Of a stretch of 51,359 nucleotides of DNA, positions 21,613-34,400 are shown one piece after another (position 1 is the stretch's first letter; each line of letters begins with the position of its first letter). The stretch comes from an uncultured Eubacteriales bacterium (GTDB lineage: Bacteria; Bacillota; Sulfobacillia; UBA995; UBA9673): contig CAJXZV010000003.1 in NCBI GenBank assembly GCA_913063835.1, forward strand, positions 1 through 51,359. The letters run 5' to 3'. The notes beneath the pieces are model-generated. The model made no database searches and was not told the DNA's origin. It worked only from the letters and a program-made list of their open reading frames with translations. The position numbers and the translations under genes were made by a program.

Positions 21613-21837
21613 TTAGCGCACCTGGGCCTGCCTCAGGCCGGCCAACTCGCGTTCTCTCTGAATGGTCTTGACCCTTGCGATGTCCTTCCGCACCTGTCTC
21701 AGCCTCATCGGATTGTCAAGCTGGCCGGTGGCCATCTGGAACCTGAGGTTGAAGAGCTCCTCCTTGAGCTCCTTGAGCTTGGCCTGGAGCTCGGCGTCAC
21801 TCAGCTGTCTCAGCTGCTCAACCTTCAACCTGTCCAC
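21613..21837 (-). CDS. rpmC: 50S ribosomal protein L29
   Basis: [56 protein letters not shown]; start uncertain. Confidence 0.95.
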   Translation of the reverse strand: MDRLKVEQLRQLSDAELQAKLKELKEELFNLRFQMATGQLDNPMRLRQVRKDIARVKTIQRERELAGLRQAQVR

Positions 21838-22252
21838 CACCCAGTTCAGCACGGCTGACGATGCGGGTCTTGAGCGGGAGCTTGTGCGAGGCCAGCCGCA
21901 GCGCCTCCCGTGCCACGTCCGCCGGGACCCCGGCGATCTCGAAGAGGATCCGGCCGGGCTTGACCACGGCCACCCAGTACTCGGGTGACCCCTTACCGCT
22001 GCCCATGCGCGTCTCAGCCGGCTTGGCCGTGACCGCCTTGTCCGGGAAGATCCTGATCCAGACCTTTCCGCCCCTCTTGGTGTGGCGGGTGAGGGCGATA
22101 CGTGCCGCCTCGATCTGCCGGTCCGTCACCCAGGCCGGCTCCAGAGCCTGCAGGCCGTGCTCGCCGTAGAAGATCTCGGCGCCCCGCGTGGCCTTGCCCT
22201 TCCGGGTGCCGCGGTGCGGCTTGCGGTACTTGACCCTCTTCGGCATCAGCAT
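21818..22252 (-). CDS. rplP: 50S ribosomal protein L16
   Basis: [70 protein letters not shown]. Confidence 0.98.
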   Translation of the reverse strand: MLMPKRVKYRKPHRGTRKGKATRGAEIFYGEHGLQALEPAWVTDRQIEAARIALTRHTKRGGKVWIRIFPDKAVTAKPAETRMGSGKGSPEYWVAVVKPGRILFEIAGVPADVAREALRLASHKLPLKTRIVSRAELGGGQVEG

Positions 22253-22255
22253 GAA

Positions 22256-22945
22256 TCACTCGCCTGCCTCTCCTTCCGGCACGTCCTGACCCGTCCGGTC
22301 GGCGGCCGCCTTCTTCTCAGGCAGAACCTCGCCCTTGTATATCCAGACCTTTACCCCGATCTTCCCGTAGGTGGTGTCCGCGTCAGCCGCTCCGTAGTCG
22401 ATGTTGGCCCTCAAGGTGTGAAGGGGAACGGTCCCCTCCCACGCGCGCTCCCGGCGGGCGATCTCCGCGCCGCCGATGCGGCCGCTCACGACCACCCTCA
22501 CACCCTTGGCCCCCGCCTTCATCGCCCGGGAGATGGCCTGCTTCATCGCCCGTCGGTGGGATATCCGCTTCTCGAGGGCGCCGGCGATGTTCTCCGCGAC
22601 GAGCCTGGCGTCCAGCTCCGGCCGCTTGACCTCGACGATGTTCACGGCTATCTGCCTTCCGGTCATCTCCTCGAGCTCCCGGCGCAGCTCGTCGACGCCC
22701 GCCCCGCCCCGACCGATCACCATCCCGGGCCTGGGGGTGTGCAGGGTCACCTTCACCCTGTTGGCGGCCCTTTCTATCTCAATCCGGGAAACCCCGGCGG
22801 CGGCGAACTTCCTGTGAATGTGGTTCCTTATCCTGTCGTCTTCGAGGAGCAGGTCGGCGAACTGCTTCTTTCCGGCGAACCACTTCGCGTCCCAGTCCTC
22901 GATGATGCCCAACCTAAGCCCCTTGGGGTGGACCTTTTGCCCCAC
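22256..22945 (-). CDS. rpsC: 30S ribosomal protein S3
   Basis: [24 protein letters not shown]...[15 protein letters not shown]...[12 protein letters not shown]. Confidence 0.98.
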   Translation of the reverse strand: MGQKVHPKGLRLGIIEDWDAKWFAGKKQFADLLLEDDRIRNHIHRKFAAAGVSRIEIERAANRVKVTLHTPRPGMVIGRGGAGVDELRRELEEMTGRQIAVNIVEVKRPELDARLVAENIAGALEKRISHRRAMKQAISRAMKAGAKGVRVVVSGRIGGAEIARRERAWEGTVPLHTLRANIDYGAADADTTYGKIGVKVWIYKGEVLPEKKAAADRTGQDVPEGEAGE

Positions 22946-22975
22946 CTGGTTCCCTCCTTTCCGCCGCCTCCTCCG

Positions 22976-23344
22976 TCACTCGCGCTCACGGACGACGACC
23001 GTGATGTGGCTGGTCCGTTGCTTTATCTCGAAGGCCCGACCCCTCTGCCGGGCCTGCCAGCGCCTGAAGGTGGGCCCTCCGTCGGCGTAGGCCTCGGCCA
23101 CGTAGAGCTGGTCCCGCTTGAGGTCGTAGTTCTGCTCGGCGTTGGCCGCGGCCGACCTGATGGCCTTGGACACGACGCTCGAAGCCCGCTTCGGAGTGAA
23201 CCGCAGGACCGCAAGGGCCTCGTCCACGCTCTTTCCCCTCACCAGGTCAAGGACGATGCGGACCTTGCGGGGGGCGATCCAGACGTGTCTCACGACCGCC
23301 CGAGCCTCGTCCGGCCTGGCTTTTGTGGTCCTGGTCCGTGCCAT
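22976..23344 (-). CDS. rplV: 50S ribosomal protein L22
   Basis: ARAVVRHVWIAPRKVRIVLDLVRGKSVDEALAVLRFTPKRASSVVSKAIRSAAANAEQNYDL. Confidence 0.97.
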   Translation of the reverse strand: MARTRTTKARPDEARAVVRHVWIAPRKVRIVLDLVRGKSVDEALAVLRFTPKRASSVVSKAIRSAAANAEQNYDLKRDQLYVAEAYADGGPTFRRWQARQRGRAFEIKQRTSHITVVVRERE

Positions 23345-23392
23345 CGACTGATACCTCCCGCCCGACCCGGCGAAAGCCGGGGCCCCACTACG

Positions 23393-23677
23393 CTACTTGA
23401 GGGCGGTCGACCGCTCCGTGTGGGCCCCGTGTCCCCGGAAGACCCGGGTCGGCGCAAACTCTCCCAGCTTGTGGCCTATCATCTCTTCGGTTATGTAAAT
23501 CGGAACGTGACGGCGGCCGTCGTGCACGGCGATGGTGTGTCCGACCATCTCGGGGACGATGGTGCAGTCCCGGGCCCAGGTCTTGACGACACGCTTCTCG
23601 TTCCGGGCGTTCATGGCCTCGATCTTCTTCATGAGCTTTGCGTCCACATAAGGCCCCTTCTTCCTCGACCTGCCCAT
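23393..23677 (-). CDS. rpsS: 30S ribosomal protein S19
   Basis: [78 protein letters not shown]. Confidence 0.98.
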   Translation of the reverse strand: MGRSRKKGPYVDAKLMKKIEAMNARNEKRVVKTWARDCTIVPEMVGHTIAVHDGRRHVPIYITEEMIGHKLGEFAPTRVFRGHGAHTERSTALK

Positions 23678-23740
23678 GCAGCGGCGCCTCCCTTCCTCCG
23701 GACTTCAGGCTGTGTCCGGTCCGGTCCCCGCCTCAGGGAC

Positions 23741-24571
23741 CTACCTGGTCCTCCGCTTGACGATGAACCGGTCGGACTTCTTGCGCTTCCGACGGGTGCG
23801 GGTCCCCAGGGCCGGCTTGCCCCAGGGTGTGACCGGGTGCTTGCGCCCGACCGGAGACCGGCCCTCGCCGCCCCCGTGCGGGTGGTCCACAGGGTTCATC
23901 GCCACACCGCGGACGGTGGGCCGCCGGCCCTTCCAGCGGGCCCTCCCGGCCTTCCCGATGGTGATGTTCTCGTGCTCGACATTCCCCATCTGGCCGATGG
24001 TCGCCCGGCAGTCCCTGTGCACAAGGCGGACCTCGCCCGAGGGGAGACGGAGGTGCGCGAACGGGCCCTCCTTGGCCATGAGCTGGGCCGAGGTCCCGGC
24101 CGCACGGCAGAGCTGACCCCCTTTGCCTGGGGTGAGCTCGATGTTGTGGACGAACGTCCCCGTCGGCACCTCGGAAAGGGGCAGGTGGTTCCCTATCCGG
24201 ACGTCGGCACCGGGACCCGACACCACGGTGTCGCCGACCCTGAGCCCCAGGGGAGCCAGGATGTAGCGCTTCTCACCGTCGGCGTAGTGAAGGAGGGCCA
24301 GACGTCCCGAGCGGTTAGGGTCGTACTCGATAGCGGCGACCTTGGCCGGGACGCCGTCCTTGTCCCGTTTGAAGTCCACGTCGCGCAGGGCCCGGCGGTG
24401 GCCCCCTCCACGGTGCCTGACCGTGACTCTGCCGTGGCTGTTCCGTCCGCCCCACCTCTTCTTCCGGGAGACCAGGGCCTTCTCAGGCCGCTTCTTCGTG
24501 ATCTCCTCGAAGGTGGAGACGGTCATGCCCCGCCGCCCCGGCGAAGTCGGTTTGTATTTCTTGATAGGCAC
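23741..24571 (-). CDS. rplB: 50S ribosomal protein L2
   Basis: [31 protein letters not shown]...[36 protein letters not shown]. Confidence 0.98.
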   Translation of the reverse strand: MPIKKYKPTSPGRRGMTVSTFEEITKKRPEKALVSRKKRWGGRNSHGRVTVRHRGGGHRRALRDVDFKRDKDGVPAKVAAIEYDPNRSGRLALLHYADGEKRYILAPLGLRVGDTVVSGPGADVRIGNHLPLSEVPTGTFVHNIELTPGKGGQLCRAAGTSAQLMAKEGPFAHLRLPSGEVRLVHRDCRATIGQMGNVEHENITIGKAGRARWKGRRPTVRGVAMNPVDHPHGGGEGRSPVGRKHPVTPWGKPALGTRTRRKRKKSDRFIVKRRTR

Positions 24572-24680
24572 TGGCGCTCAACTCCTCCAGAGACCCGGCC
24601 GGCACCGACCTCAGCGCCGCCGGCCGGCCGCCCGGTGCCGCCGCCGATGCGGACGGCCCGGGTCCGGCCCCGGGTCCCGG

Positions 24681-24971
24681 TCAGCTCATATCCTCGAAGA
24701 CCTTGATCCTCTCTCCCTCTTCGAGGGTGACGACAGCTTTCTTGTAGCTCGGCCGCCTCCCGCGGAAGACGCCCATCCGGCGCATCTTGCCGAGCTGCCT
24801 GATGGTGTTGACGCTCCTCACCCTTACCCCGAACGCCTCTTCCACAGCCCGCTTGATCTGGTTCTTGTTGGCCCTGGGGTCGACCAGGAACGTGTACTTG
24901 TTCTCGGCCATCGCGGCTGTCGTCTTCTCCGTGACGACCGGGCGGATGAGGATATCCGCGGCCCGCTTCAC
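24681..24971 (-). CDS. rplW: 50S ribosomal protein L23
   Basis: [54 protein letters not shown]. Confidence 0.97.
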   Translation of the reverse strand: MKRAADILIRPVVTEKTTAAMAENKYTFLVDPRANKNQIKRAVEEAFGVRVRSVNTIRQLGKMRRMGVFRGRRPSYKKAVVTLEEGERIKVFEDMS

Positions 24972-25594
24972 GATCCGAACACCTCCTCGACCCTTGCCAC
25001 GGCGTCCCGGGTCATGAGGACCTTGGCGTGGCCCAGGAGGTCGTAGACGTTCAGGTCGTCGGCCCGCCGGGTGTCGACCCCCGGTATGTTCCTGGCCGAG
25101 AGGACCAGGGTGCGGTCGGTCTCAGGGGTCACGATGAGGGCCGACCCCTTCACGTTGAGCTTCTCGAGTATCGAGACGACCTTCTTCGTCTTCGGCTCCT
25201 CCAGCTCTATGGTGTCGAGGACGAGCAGGCTCCCGTCCCTGACCTTGGCCGACAGGGCCGAGCAGAGGGCCTTCCGGCGCATCCGCTTCGGGAGGGCCTG
25301 GGTGTAGTCGCGCGGCTTCGGGCCGAAGGTGATGCCGCCTCCGCGCCAGATGGGCGAGCGGATGCTGCCGGCGCGGGCGAGGCCGGTCCCCTTCTGTCTC
25401 CACGGCTTGCGGCCGCCGCCGCGGACCTCGGACCGCCCCTTGGTCGAGGCCGTCCCCCGGCGCTGCGCGGCCAGGTAGGCGGTCACCGCCTGGTGCATCA
25501 AGGCCTCGTTCACCTCTGCCCCGAACAAGGCGTCGCTCAGTTCGACCTCGCCGACGACCTCGCCGTCGACGTTGTAGACGTCAACTCTGGGCAA
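24968..25594 (-). CDS. rplD: 50S ribosomal protein L4
   Basis: [66 protein letters not shown]. Confidence 0.97.
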   Translation of the reverse strand: MPRVDVYNVDGEVVGEVELSDALFGAEVNEALMHQAVTAYLAAQRRGTASTKGRSEVRGGGRKPWRQKGTGLARAGSIRSPIWRGGGITFGPKPRDYTQALPKRMRRKALCSALSAKVRDGSLLVLDTIELEEPKTKKVVSILEKLNVKGSALIVTPETDRTLVLSARNIPGVDTRRADDLNVYDLLGHAKVLMTRDAVARVEEVFGS

Positions 25595-25598
25595 CTCC

Positions 25599-26240
25599 TC
25601 ACACCTTCTTTCGCCGGGCCCCGGCCTGGTCGCGGACCACGACCAGACCGCCCCTCGGTCCCGGTACGGCGCCTTTGATCAAGAGGAGGTTCCTCTCGGG
25701 GTCGACGCCGACCACGGTCAGCCCGCGCACGGTGACCCTTTCGGCGCCCATGTGCCCCGGCAGCTTGCGCCCTTTGAACACCCGGGCCGCGTCACGCGAC
25801 TGGAGGGAACCGGGCGCCCGGTGGTACTTTGAGCCGTGGGCCATCGGCCCGCGCCTGAACCCGTGCCTCTTGATGCCCCCGGCGAAACCCTTCCCCTTGG
25901 ACGTGCCCGTCACGCAGACGATGTCACCGGGCTGGAAGATGTCAGCCGAGATCGTCTGGCCGACCTCATAGGCCGAGCTGTCCTCCACGCGGATCTCACG
26001 GAGGACCTGGGCCGGCTTAACCTTGGCCTTGGCGAAATGCCCCTTGAGGGGTTTGGAGACCCGGTGCTCCGACTGCTCTCCCAGGCCGAGCTGAATGGCT
26101 TCGTAGCCGTCCTTCTCCCGGGTGCGCCGCTGGACCACGACGCAGGGACCGGCCTGGACCACCGTCACCGGGACGGTATGCCCGTGCTCGTCGAAGAGCC
26201 GTGTCATGCCGACCTTGCGTCCCAGGATCCCCTTGGGCAT
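25599..26240 (-). CDS. rplC: 50S ribosomal protein L3
   Basis: [37 protein letters not shown]...[34 protein letters not shown]; start set at 26240. Confidence 0.97.
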   Translation of the reverse strand: MPKGILGRKVGMTRLFDEHGHTVPVTVVQAGPCVVVQRRTREKDGYEAIQLGLGEQSEHRVSKPLKGHFAKAKVKPAQVLREIRVEDSSAYEVGQTISADIFQPGDIVCVTGTSKGKGFAGGIKRHGFRRGPMAHGSKYHRAPGSLQSRDAARVFKGRKLPGHMGAERVTVRGLTVVGVDPERNLLLIKGAVPGPRGGLVVVRDQAGARRKKV

Positions 26241-26311
26241 GAACACTTGCCTCCTATCACGGGGACGCCGCAGGCGTCCCCCGCCCCGACCCGGCACCGG
26301 GTCGGAACTCC

Positions 26312-26620
26312 TCAGAGCTTGATCTCGATGTCGACCCCGGCCGGCAGGTCCAACCTCATGAGCGCGTCGACCGTCTTGGCCGTAGGCTCGACGATGTCGA
26401 TGAGGCGCTTGTGCGTCCTCATCTCGAACTGCTCCCTGATGTCCTTCTCGCCGTTCGGCGCCACCAGGATGGTGTAGACGCTCTTCTCCGTCGGAAGAGG
26501 AACCGGTCCCGAGACCTTGGCGCCGGTGCGCCGTGCCGTGTGCACGATCCGCTCAGCGGACTGGTCCAGAATCTTGTGGTCGAAGGCCCGCAGGCGGATG
26601 CGTATCTTCTGGCTCGTCAT
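26312..26620 (-). CDS. rpsJ: 30S ribosomal protein S10
   Basis: [48 protein letters not shown]. Confidence 0.98.
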   Translation of the reverse strand: MTSQKIRIRLRAFDHKILDQSAERIVHTARRTGAKVSGPVPLPTEKSVYTILVAPNGEKDIREQFEMRTHKRLIDIVEPTAKTVDALMRLDLPAGVDIEIKL

Positions 26621-26642
26621 GACCTACCCCCCTGCCGTCCGC

Positions 26643-27845
26643 CTACTCGATGATGGACGTGACGACACCGGCGCCGACGGTCCGTCCGCCCTCACGGATG
26701 GCGAACCTGAGGCCTTCCTCGATGGCGATGGGGGTGATGAGCTCGACCTCCATGTTCACGTTGTCGCCCGGCATCACCATCTCCACGTCCTCCGGCAGCT
26801 TGATGGTCCCCGTCACGTCCGTCGTCCGGAAGTAGAACTGCGGGCGATACCCGTTGAAGAACGGCGAGTGACGCCCACCCTCTTCCTTGGTCAGAACGTA
26901 GACCTGCGCCTTGTACTTCGTGTGCGGCTTGATCGAGCCGGGCTTCGCCAGGACCTGCCCCCGCTCGACCTCGTCCTTGTCGATGCCGCGCAAAAGCACC
27001 CCGATGTTGTCCCCGGCTATCCCCTCGTCGAGGATCTTCCGGAACATCTCCACCCCGGTCGCCACCGTCTTGCGCGGCTTGTCCATCAGCCCGACGATCT
27101 CGACCTCGTCCCCGACCTTCACCCGGCCGCGCTCGACCCGGCCCGTCGCCACCGTCCCGCGACCCGTGATGCTGAACACGTCCTCCACAGGCATCAGGAA
27201 CGGCTTCTCCGTGTCACGCTCCGGCGTCGGGATATACTCGTCGACCGCGTCCATGAGCTCGAGGACCGACTTGCACCACTCGCACTCCGGACGGCCGCAC
27301 CCGCACTCCAGAGCCTTCAAGGCCGACCCCTTCACCACCGGGATCTCGTCGCCCGGGAACTCATACTTGCTCAGTAGCTCCCGTACCTCGAGCTCCACCA
27401 GCTCCAAAAGCTCCGGGTCGTCCACCATGTCCGTCTTGTTCATGTAGACCACCATCGCCGGCACCCCGACCTGCCGCGCCAGGAGAATGTGCTCCCGCGT
27501 CTGCGGCATGGGCCCGTCCGCCGCCGACACCACCAGGATCGACCCGTCCATCTGCGCCGCCCCGGTGATCATGTTCTTCACGTAGTCCGCATGACCGGGA
27601 CAGTCGACATGCGCGTAGTGCCGCTTCTCCGTCTCATACTCCACGTGCGCCGTGTTGATCGTGATACCCCGCTCACGCTCCTCAGGCGCCTTGTCGATCT
27701 CGTCGAACGGCACATACTCCGCCTGGTCCCTCTTCGACAAGACAAGCGTGATCGCCGACGTGAGCGTCGACTTCCCGTGGTCCACATGACCGATCGTCCC
27801 GATGTTCACATGCGGCTTCGTGCGCTCGAACTTCTTCTTGGCCAT
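26643..27845 (-). CDS. tuf: Elongation factor Tu (copy 1)
   Basis: [32 protein letters not shown]...[20 protein letters not shown]...NKTDMVDD; Cys-rich insertion [11 protein letters not shown]. Confidence 0.99.
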   Translation of the reverse strand: MAKKKFERTKPHVNIGTIGHVDHGKSTLTSAITLVLSKRDQAEYVPFDEIDKAPEERERGITINTAHVEYETEKRHYAHVDCPGHADYVKNMITGAAQMDGSILVVSAADGPMPQTREHILLARQVGVPAMVVYMNKTDMVDDPELLELVELEVRELLSKYEFPGDEIPVVKGSALKALECGCGRPECEWCKSVLELMDAVDEYIPTPERDTEKPFLMPVEDVFSITGRGTVATGRVERGRVKVGDEVEIVGLMDKPRKTVATGVEMFRKILDEGIAGDNIGVLLRGIDKDEVERGQVLAKPGSIKPHTKYKAQVYVLTKEEGGRHSPFFNGYRPQFYFRTTDVTGTIKLPEDVEMVMPGDNVNMEVELITPIAIEEGLRFAIREGGRTVGAGVVTSIIE

Positions 27846-27903
27846 TTTCGCTCGTTCTCCCTTACTCCGTCCGGGGCCGGCGCAGGCCCCGGTTCCGGGA
27901 TGG

Positions 27904-29982
27904 TTACTTCCGCCCCGCCCCCCGGGCGCCGATGGCCGCGCTGGACACCGCGGGCGGCGCCGGCTCGTAGGCGGCGAACTGCATGGTGTAGGTCCCCCGT
28001 CCCTGGCTCTTGGAACGCAGGTCGGTGGCGTACCCGAACATCTCAGCCAGGGGCACGTGGGCCTTTATCACATGGACCCCGCTCCTCGTCTCCATTCCGT
28101 CGACCCGGCCGCGCCGTGCGTTGATATCGGCCAGGACGTCGCCCATGTACTCCTCGGGGACAAGGACCTCGACCTCCATCACCGGTTCGAGGATGACCGG
28201 GTCGGCCTTGGAGAGGGCCCTGCGCATGGCCATCGACGCGGCCACACGGAAGGCCATCTCGGAGGAGTCCACCTCGTGGTACGAACCGTCGACAAGGGTG
28301 CACGAGACCCCGATGACAGGGTAGCCGGCCAGGACGCCGCTCTCGCACGCCTCCCGGGCACCCTGCTCCACCGCGCCGATGAACTCGGACGGGATGACCC
28401 CGCCCTTGATGGCGCTCTTGAAGACGAAGGGTTCCTCCGACGGTTCGACCTCGAGCCAGACGTGACCGTACTGGCCGTGTCCCCCGGTCTGGCGGACGAA
28501 GCGGCCTTCCGCCCGCGAGCGGCCCCGGATGGCCTCCCTGTAGGCCACTTGGGGACGGCCCACGTTGGCCTTGACGTGGAACTCCCGGAGGAGGCGGTCG
28601 ACGATGATCTCCAGGTGGAGCTCGCCCATGCCGGCGATTATCGTCTGGCCGGTCTCCTCGTCCGTGAAGGCCCGGAAGGTCGGGTCCTCTTCGGTCAGCC
28701 GGTCGAGCGAGGTGGTGAGCTTGTCCTGGTCGGCCTTTGTCTTGGGCTCGATGGCCACCGAGATGACCGGCTCGGCGAAGGTCATCTCCTCGAAGACGAT
28801 GGGCCGGGCTTCGGTGCAGAGGGTGTCTCCGGTCTTTGTCTCCTTGAGCCCGACGATGGCCACGATGTCACCCGTCCGCGCCTCGCCGACTTCTTCCCGG
28901 TGATGGGCGTGCATCCGGAGGATGCGGGAGACGCGCTCCCTCTTCCGCCGCGCGGGGTTGAGAAGGACGCTCCCGGCCTTGATGACCCCGGAATAGACGC
29001 GCACATAGGTCAGACGCCCCACATAGGGGTCTGTCTGGATCTTGAAGGCGAGAGCCGAGGCGGCCTCCTCGTCACTCGGCCTGCGCGACGCCGGCTCGCC
29101 GGTGGACGGGACCCTGCCCTCCACGGCCGGGATGTCGACCGGAGACGGGAGGTAGTCGGTCACGGCGTCAAGGAGGAGCTGGACCCCCTTGTTGCGGTAG
29201 GAGGCCCCGCAGAGGAAAGGCACCAGTTCGACCTCGACGGTGCCGCGCCTAAGGGCCCGGCGGATGAGGTCCGGCGGCACCTCCTTGCCCTCGAGGTACA
29301 GGGCCATGACCTCGTCGTCATGCTCTGCCGCCGCTTCCAGGAGCTTCTCGCGGTACTCGCTGATGAGGCCGGCCATCTCCTCGGGAGGTTCCCTGTCGAC
29401 GAGCCTCGTTCCCAGCTCGTCGGTGTAGTAGACCGCCTTGCCCTCGATCAGGTCGCAGATGCCCCTGAAGCCGTCCTCACACCCTATGGGGAGCTGGACG
29501 ACCACCGGCCGGCAGCCCAACTTCCTGCGGGCCTCCTCGACCACCGCGAGGAAGTCGGCCCCGACGGTGTCCATCTTGTTGACGTAGGCGATGCGCGGGA
29601 CCCGGTACTTGTCGGCCTGACGCCAGACGGTCTCCGACTGGGGCTGGACACCGCCCTTGGCGCAGAAGATGACGACGGCCCCGTCGAGGACCCTGAGCGA
29701 CCTTTCGACCTCGATGGTGAAATCTACGTGCCCTGGCGTATCGATAATGTTGATGCGGAAACCCTTCCAGTCGCACGCGGTGGCGGCGGATGTGATGGTG
29801 ATTCCCCGCTCCTTCTCCTGGACCATCCAGTCCATGGTCGCGGAACCCTCGTGGACCTCCCCCATCCGGTGCACGCGTCCCGTGTAGAACAGGATGCGCT
29901 CGGTGGTGGTCGTCTTCCCGGCGTCGATGTGGGCGACGATACCTATGTTCCGCACCTTTTCAAGGGCGTGCTCTCTAGCCAT
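27904..29982 (-). CDS. fusA: Elongation factor G
   Basis: [67 protein letters not shown]; start set at 29982. Confidence 0.98.
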   Translation of the reverse strand: MAREHALEKVRNIGIVAHIDAGKTTTTERILFYTGRVHRMGEVHEGSATMDWMVQEKERGITITSAATACDWKGFRINIIDTPGHVDFTIEVERSLRVLDGAVVIFCAKGGVQPQSETVWRQADKYRVPRIAYVNKMDTVGADFLAVVEEARRKLGCRPVVVQLPIGCEDGFRGICDLIEGKAVYYTDELGTRLVDREPPEEMAGLISEYREKLLEAAAEHDDEVMALYLEGKEVPPDLIRRALRRGTVEVELVPFLCGASYRNKGVQLLLDAVTDYLPSPVDIPAVEGRVPSTGEPASRRPSDEEAASALAFKIQTDPYVGRLTYVRVYSGVIKAGSVLLNPARRKRERVSRILRMHAHHREEVGEARTGDIVAIVGLKETKTGDTLCTEARPIVFEEMTFAEPVISVAIEPKTKADQDKLTTSLDRLTEEDPTFRAFTDEETGQTIIAGMGELHLEIIVDRLLREFHVKANVGRPQVAYREAIRGRSRAEGRFVRQTGGHGQYGHVWLEVEPSEEPFVFKSAIKGGVIPSEFIGAVEQGAREACESGVLAGYPVIGVSCTLVDGSYHEVDSSEMAFRVAASMAMRRALSKADPVILEPVMEVEVLVPEEYMGDVLADINARRGRVDGMETRSGVHVIKAHVPLAEMFGYATDLRSKSQGRGTYTMQFAAYEPAPPAVSSAAIGARGAGRK

Positions 29983-30089
29983 CTCTCGCTCGACCTCCCT
30001 TCCGTGACCGGCGTCTTCTCCCGGCGGCAGGCCCGGCCCGCCGGCGACCGATAGCCGGCACCGGGCCGCAGGCCCGGCACCCGACCGTA

Positions 30090-30560
30090 TCACCATCGGT
30101 AGTGGGCGAAGGCCTTGTTGGCCTCGGCCATCCGGTGCGTGTCTTCCTTCTTCTTCACCGCGTTGCCGGTGTTGTTGGCCGCATCGATGAGCTCCGCGGC
30201 CAGCCGTTCGGACATGCTTCTTTCGCCCCGGTTCCGCGCCGAGTCGATGAGCCAGCGCATGGCAAGCGATGACCTGCGTTCAGGCCGCACCTCGACCGGC
30301 ACCTGGTACGTGGCACCGCCGACCCTCCTCGACTTGACCTCGAGGACGGGGGCCACGTTCTTCAGGGCCATCTGGAAGACCTCGATGGGGTCCTTGCCCG
30401 TCCTCTCCCGGATGATGTCCAAGGCCGTGTAGACGATCTTCCGGGCCAGAGACTTGTGCCCGGCGTACATTATCTTGTTCGTGAACCGGGCCAAGGCTTC
30501 ATTGCCGTAGACCGGGTCGGGCTCGATTTTCCGGCGCGGCGCCCTGCCGCGTCTTGGCAC
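30090..30560 (-). CDS. rpsG: 30S ribosomal protein S7
   Basis: [50 protein letters not shown]. Confidence 0.98.
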   Translation of the reverse strand: MPRRGRAPRRKIEPDPVYGNEALARFTNKIMYAGHKSLARKIVYTALDIIRERTGKDPIEVFQMALKNVAPVLEVKSRRVGGATYQVPVEVRPERRSSLAMRWLIDSARNRGERSMSERLAAELIDAANNTGNAVKKKEDTHRMAEANKAFAHYRW

Positions 30561-30581
30561 TGTGCTCCCCCCTGCCTCACG

Positions 30582-30956
30582 TCACTTCTTCGGTCGCTTC
30601 GTCCCGTACTTGGACCGCCCGCGCTTGCGGCCCTCGACCCCGGCGGCATCCAGTGTTCCCCGGATGATGTGGTACCTGATACCCGGCAGGTCCTTGACGC
30701 GTCCGCCGCGCACCAGGACCACGGAGTGCTCCTGGAGGTTGTGCCCCTCACCGGGGATGTAGGCGCTGACCTCCTCGCCGTTGGTCAGGCGCACCCGTGC
30801 CACCTTCCGCAGAGCCGAGTTGGGCTTCTTCGGCTGCATGGTCTTCACGACCGTGCAGACGCCCCGCTTCTGAGGGTTGCCGCGCAGGGCGGGCGATTTC
30901 GACTTCTCCCGCTTGCGGGCTCTCCCCTTACGGATCAACTGGCTTATCGTCGGCAA
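30582..30956 (-). CDS. rpsL: 30S ribosomal protein S12
   Basis: [59 protein letters not shown]...[35 protein letters not shown] start. Confidence 0.98.
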   Translation of the reverse strand: MPTISQLIRKGRARKREKSKSPALRGNPQKRGVCTVVKTMQPKKPNSALRKVARVRLTNGEEVSAYIPGEGHNLQEHSVVLVRGGRVKDLPGIRYHIIRGTLDAAGVEGRKRGRSKYGTKRPKK

Positions 30957-31036
30957 CGAAACACCTCCCAAGAGAACAAAAAGGACCTTCAATCAACTCT
31001 TCAGTTGTCAGCGCCCTAGCTGGTCAGGCCTCCTTG

Positions 31037-31291
31037 CTAGTCCTCGAGCACGGCCGCGGAGGCCGCCCCGACCTGGATCCCGCAGGCTTGCCCTAGCCTC
31101 GCCATGGAGTCGGCGTAGACAACCTCGACGTTCTTCTCTTCGCAGAGCCTCAGGAGCTCCCGCACCACGCGCTCTTCGGCGTCGCGGGCGACGTAGACAA
31201 CCTTCACCTGGTCCTTCTGGAGCGCCTTCAGCGTCTGCTTTGTCCCCACAGTCTTAGCCTTGGCCCCGGTAAGCCTCTCATAGAGCGACAC
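31037..31291 (-). CDS. Ribosomal protein L7Ae-like RNA-binding protein (YbxF family)
   Basis: SLYERLTGAKAKTVGTKQTLKALQKDQVKVVYVARDAEERVVRELLRLCEEKNVEVVYADSMARLGQACGI between rpoC and rpsL; GTG start chosen. Confidence 0.92.
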   Translation of the reverse strand: MSLYERLTGAKAKTVGTKQTLKALQKDQVKVVYVARDAEERVVRELLRLCEEKNVEVVYADSMARLGQACGIQVGAASAAVLED

Positions 31292-31346
31292 TGAGTCGTT
31301 CCCCCTGAGCTGGAATAACCGGGTCAAGCCAGACAAACACTCACCT

Positions 31347-31375
31347 ATTCTAGCACCCGGTCCTGAAAGTGTCAA
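31347..31375 (-). promoter_or_regulatory. Sigma-A-like promoter upstream of L7Ae-rpsL-rpsG-fusA-tuf
   Basis: TTGACA - 17 nt - TAGAAT on the minus strand. Confidence 0.65.
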
Positions 31376-31411
31376 TGCAAAGGCCGCCTGCCGCGTCCCC
31401 GGGCTGTCCGG

Positions 31412-34400
31412 CTAGTCGTCGGCCCGAGACCTTTCAGCCTCCGGAGCCGCGGAAGCCCCGGGCCCGGCCGGCGAACGGTCCTCCACCTGCCCCTCACCGG
31501 GGAGGGAGACGTCTACTTCTTCGCTCCGGGCTTCCACGTCCCCGTCCTCAGCCGGCGGCTCCCCGGCCGCAGGGCCGTCCCCGACGACGCCCTCACCCGG
31601 AGCGGCCCCCTCGCCCGGCGGCTGCGCCTCGGCCTCCTCGGGTCCAGGCGCCTCGACGTCCTCCGGCAGGAGCACCTCCGCCTCTTCCTCTTCCTCCTCC
31701 TCAAGCTCCTCGCAGGTGATGCGGATGTTGCGGTAGCAGCTCATCCCGGTGCCCGCCGGAATGAGCTTCCCGATGATGACGTTCTCCTTGAGGCCCAGCA
31801 GACGGTCCCTCTTGCCCTTTATCGCCGCGTCGGTGAGGACGCGGGTCGTCTCCTGGAAGGACGCCGCGGACAGGAAGGATTCCGTCGCCAAGGCGGCCTT
31901 GGTGATGCCCATGAGCACCGGCTTGGCCGATGCGGGCTTGCCCCCCTCGGCCAGGACCTTCTCGTTGGCCTCCTCGAAGTCGAAACGCTCCACCAGACCG
32001 CCCGGCAGGAGGTCCGTGTCCCCGGGGTCCTCGACCTTGACCTTGCGCAGCATCTGCCGGATCACGGTCTCGATGTGCTTGTCGTTGATGTCGACACCCT
32101 GCATCCGGTAGACCTTCTGGACCTCACGGAGGAGGTGGAGCTGGACATCCCGCGTCCCCTTGATCTTGAGGATGTCGTGCGGGTTGACCGGTCCCTCGGT
32201 CAGTCTGTCCCCTGCCTCGACCTCCTGCCCGTCATGGACGATCAGCCGTGCCGTGTAAGGGACGACATAGGTGGCCGTCTCCCCGTCGGCGGCCGTGACC
32301 ATGATCTCACGCCGCCCGCGGCTGTCGGAAATCTGGACGGTACCGGAGATCTCGCTGATGACGGCCTGCCCCTTGGGCTTGCGGGCCTCGAAGAGCTCCT
32401 CGACCCTCGGGAGACCATGAGTGATGTCCTCTCCGGCGACACCGCCGGTGTGGAAGGTCCTCATCGTGAGCTGGGTCCCCGGCTCGCCGATGGACTGGGC
32501 GGCGATTATGCCCACGGCCTCCCCGGCGTTGACGATCCTGCCCGTGGCCAGGTCACGGCCGTAGCAGAGACTGCACACGCCGTGCTTGGTGCGGCAGGTG
32601 AGGACCGACCGGATCTCGACTTTCCGGATGCCGGCTTCGATGATCCTGTCGGCCAGCTCCTCGGTTATCTCCTCGTCAGCCGTCACCAGGACCTCGTCGG
32701 TCTCAGGGTGCCTGATGTCCTCGAGGGCGACCCGGCCCACAATGCGGGACCTGAAGTCCTCGATGACCTCGGCGCCGTCCCGAATCTCGGCGACCGGTAT
32801 GCCCAGGGTCGTCCCGCAGTCCCACTCTCTGACGATGACGTCCTGGCAGACATCCACCAGGCGCCGGGTGAGATACCCGGAGTCTGCCGTCCGCAGGGCG
32901 GTGTCGGCAAGGCCCTTGCGCGTGCCGTGGGTGGAGGTGAAGTACTCGAGGACGGTCAGCCCCTCGCGGAAGTTGGCCCTGACGGGGTGCTCTATGATCT
33001 GCCCCGCCGGGTCGGCCATCAGGCCCCGCATCCCGGCCAACTGGGAGATCTGGCTCACGTTGCCCCGCGCCCCCGAATGGGCCATCATGTAGACCGAGTT
33101 GAACTTGTCCGCCTGGAGGCTCTTCATCAGGTTGTTGGTGACCGTGTCCTTGGCCTGGTTCCAGATCTCGATGACCTTGCGGCGGCGCTCCTCGTTGGTG
33201 ATGAGGCCCCGGCGGAACTGCTGCTCCACGTTCGCGACCTTCTCGTCGGCCTCGGCCAGTATCTCCTCCTTGGAGATGGGGACCTGGAGGTCGGAGAGGG
33301 CTATGGTCGTCCCGGCCCGGGTGGCGTAGGCGAACCCGAGGTCCTTGATCCTGTCGAGCATGGCCGCCGTCGTAGCCTGGCCGCAGATGCGGTAGCACTT
33401 GGCCACGATGTCGGCCAGGACGTCGCGGTCGACCTCCTCATTGACGAACCTGAGGGGCTCGGGCAGACTGTCATTGAAGATGACACGGCCGACGGTGGTC
33501 CGGAGGAGCTCACCGTCGTACTTCACCAGGATCGGCTGGTGGAGCCTCAGCATCCCCAACTGGTAGGCCATGATGGCCTCGTCAGGGCCTGAATAGGCCT
33601 TGAGCCCCGCCTTCCGGCGGTCTTCCGGAGCGGCCTCCCCGCCCTCGGCGGCGCCCTCCTCCGCCTGTCCGGCGCCGGCTCCGGCACCGGCGCCGGCACC
33701 CTCGTCTTCTCCGTCCGGGGCCCGCTCGTCGCTCTCAATGGTCAGGTAGTAGATACCGAGGACCATGTCCTTGCTGGGCGAAACGACCGGAGTCCCGTCC
33801 TTCGGGCTCAGGAGGTTGTTGGCCGAGAGCATGAGGACCCTCGCCTCAGCCTGAGCCTCGGAGGAGAGAGGCACGTGAACGGCCATCTGGTCCCCGTCGA
33901 AGTCGGCGTTGTAGGCGGTGCAGACAAGGGGGTGGACCTTGATGGCCCGCCCCTCCACGAGGACGGGTTCGAAGGCCTGGATGCCCAGGCGGTGGAGGGT
34001 GGGCGCACGGTTGAGGAGGACGGGGTGCTCCTTGATGACCTCCTCGAGGATGTCCCACACCTCGGGACGCATCCGCTCGACCATCCGCTTGGCGCTCTTT
34101 ATGTTATGGGCGTACCCCAGGTTGACCAGCCTCTTCATCACGAAGGGCTTGAAGAGCTCCAGGGCCATCTCCTTGGGGAGGCCGCACTGGTGCAGCTTCA
34201 GCTCCGGCCCGATGACGATGACCGAACGGCCGGAGTAGTCGACCCGCTTCCCGAGCAGGTTCTGCCGGAAACGTCCCTGCTTGCCCTTCAGCATGTCGCT
34301 GAGGGATCTCAGCGGCCGGTTGCCCGGGCCGGTGACCGGCCGTCCGCGGCGGCCGTTGTCGATGAGGGCGTCAACAGCCTCCTGGAGCATCCGCTTCTCG

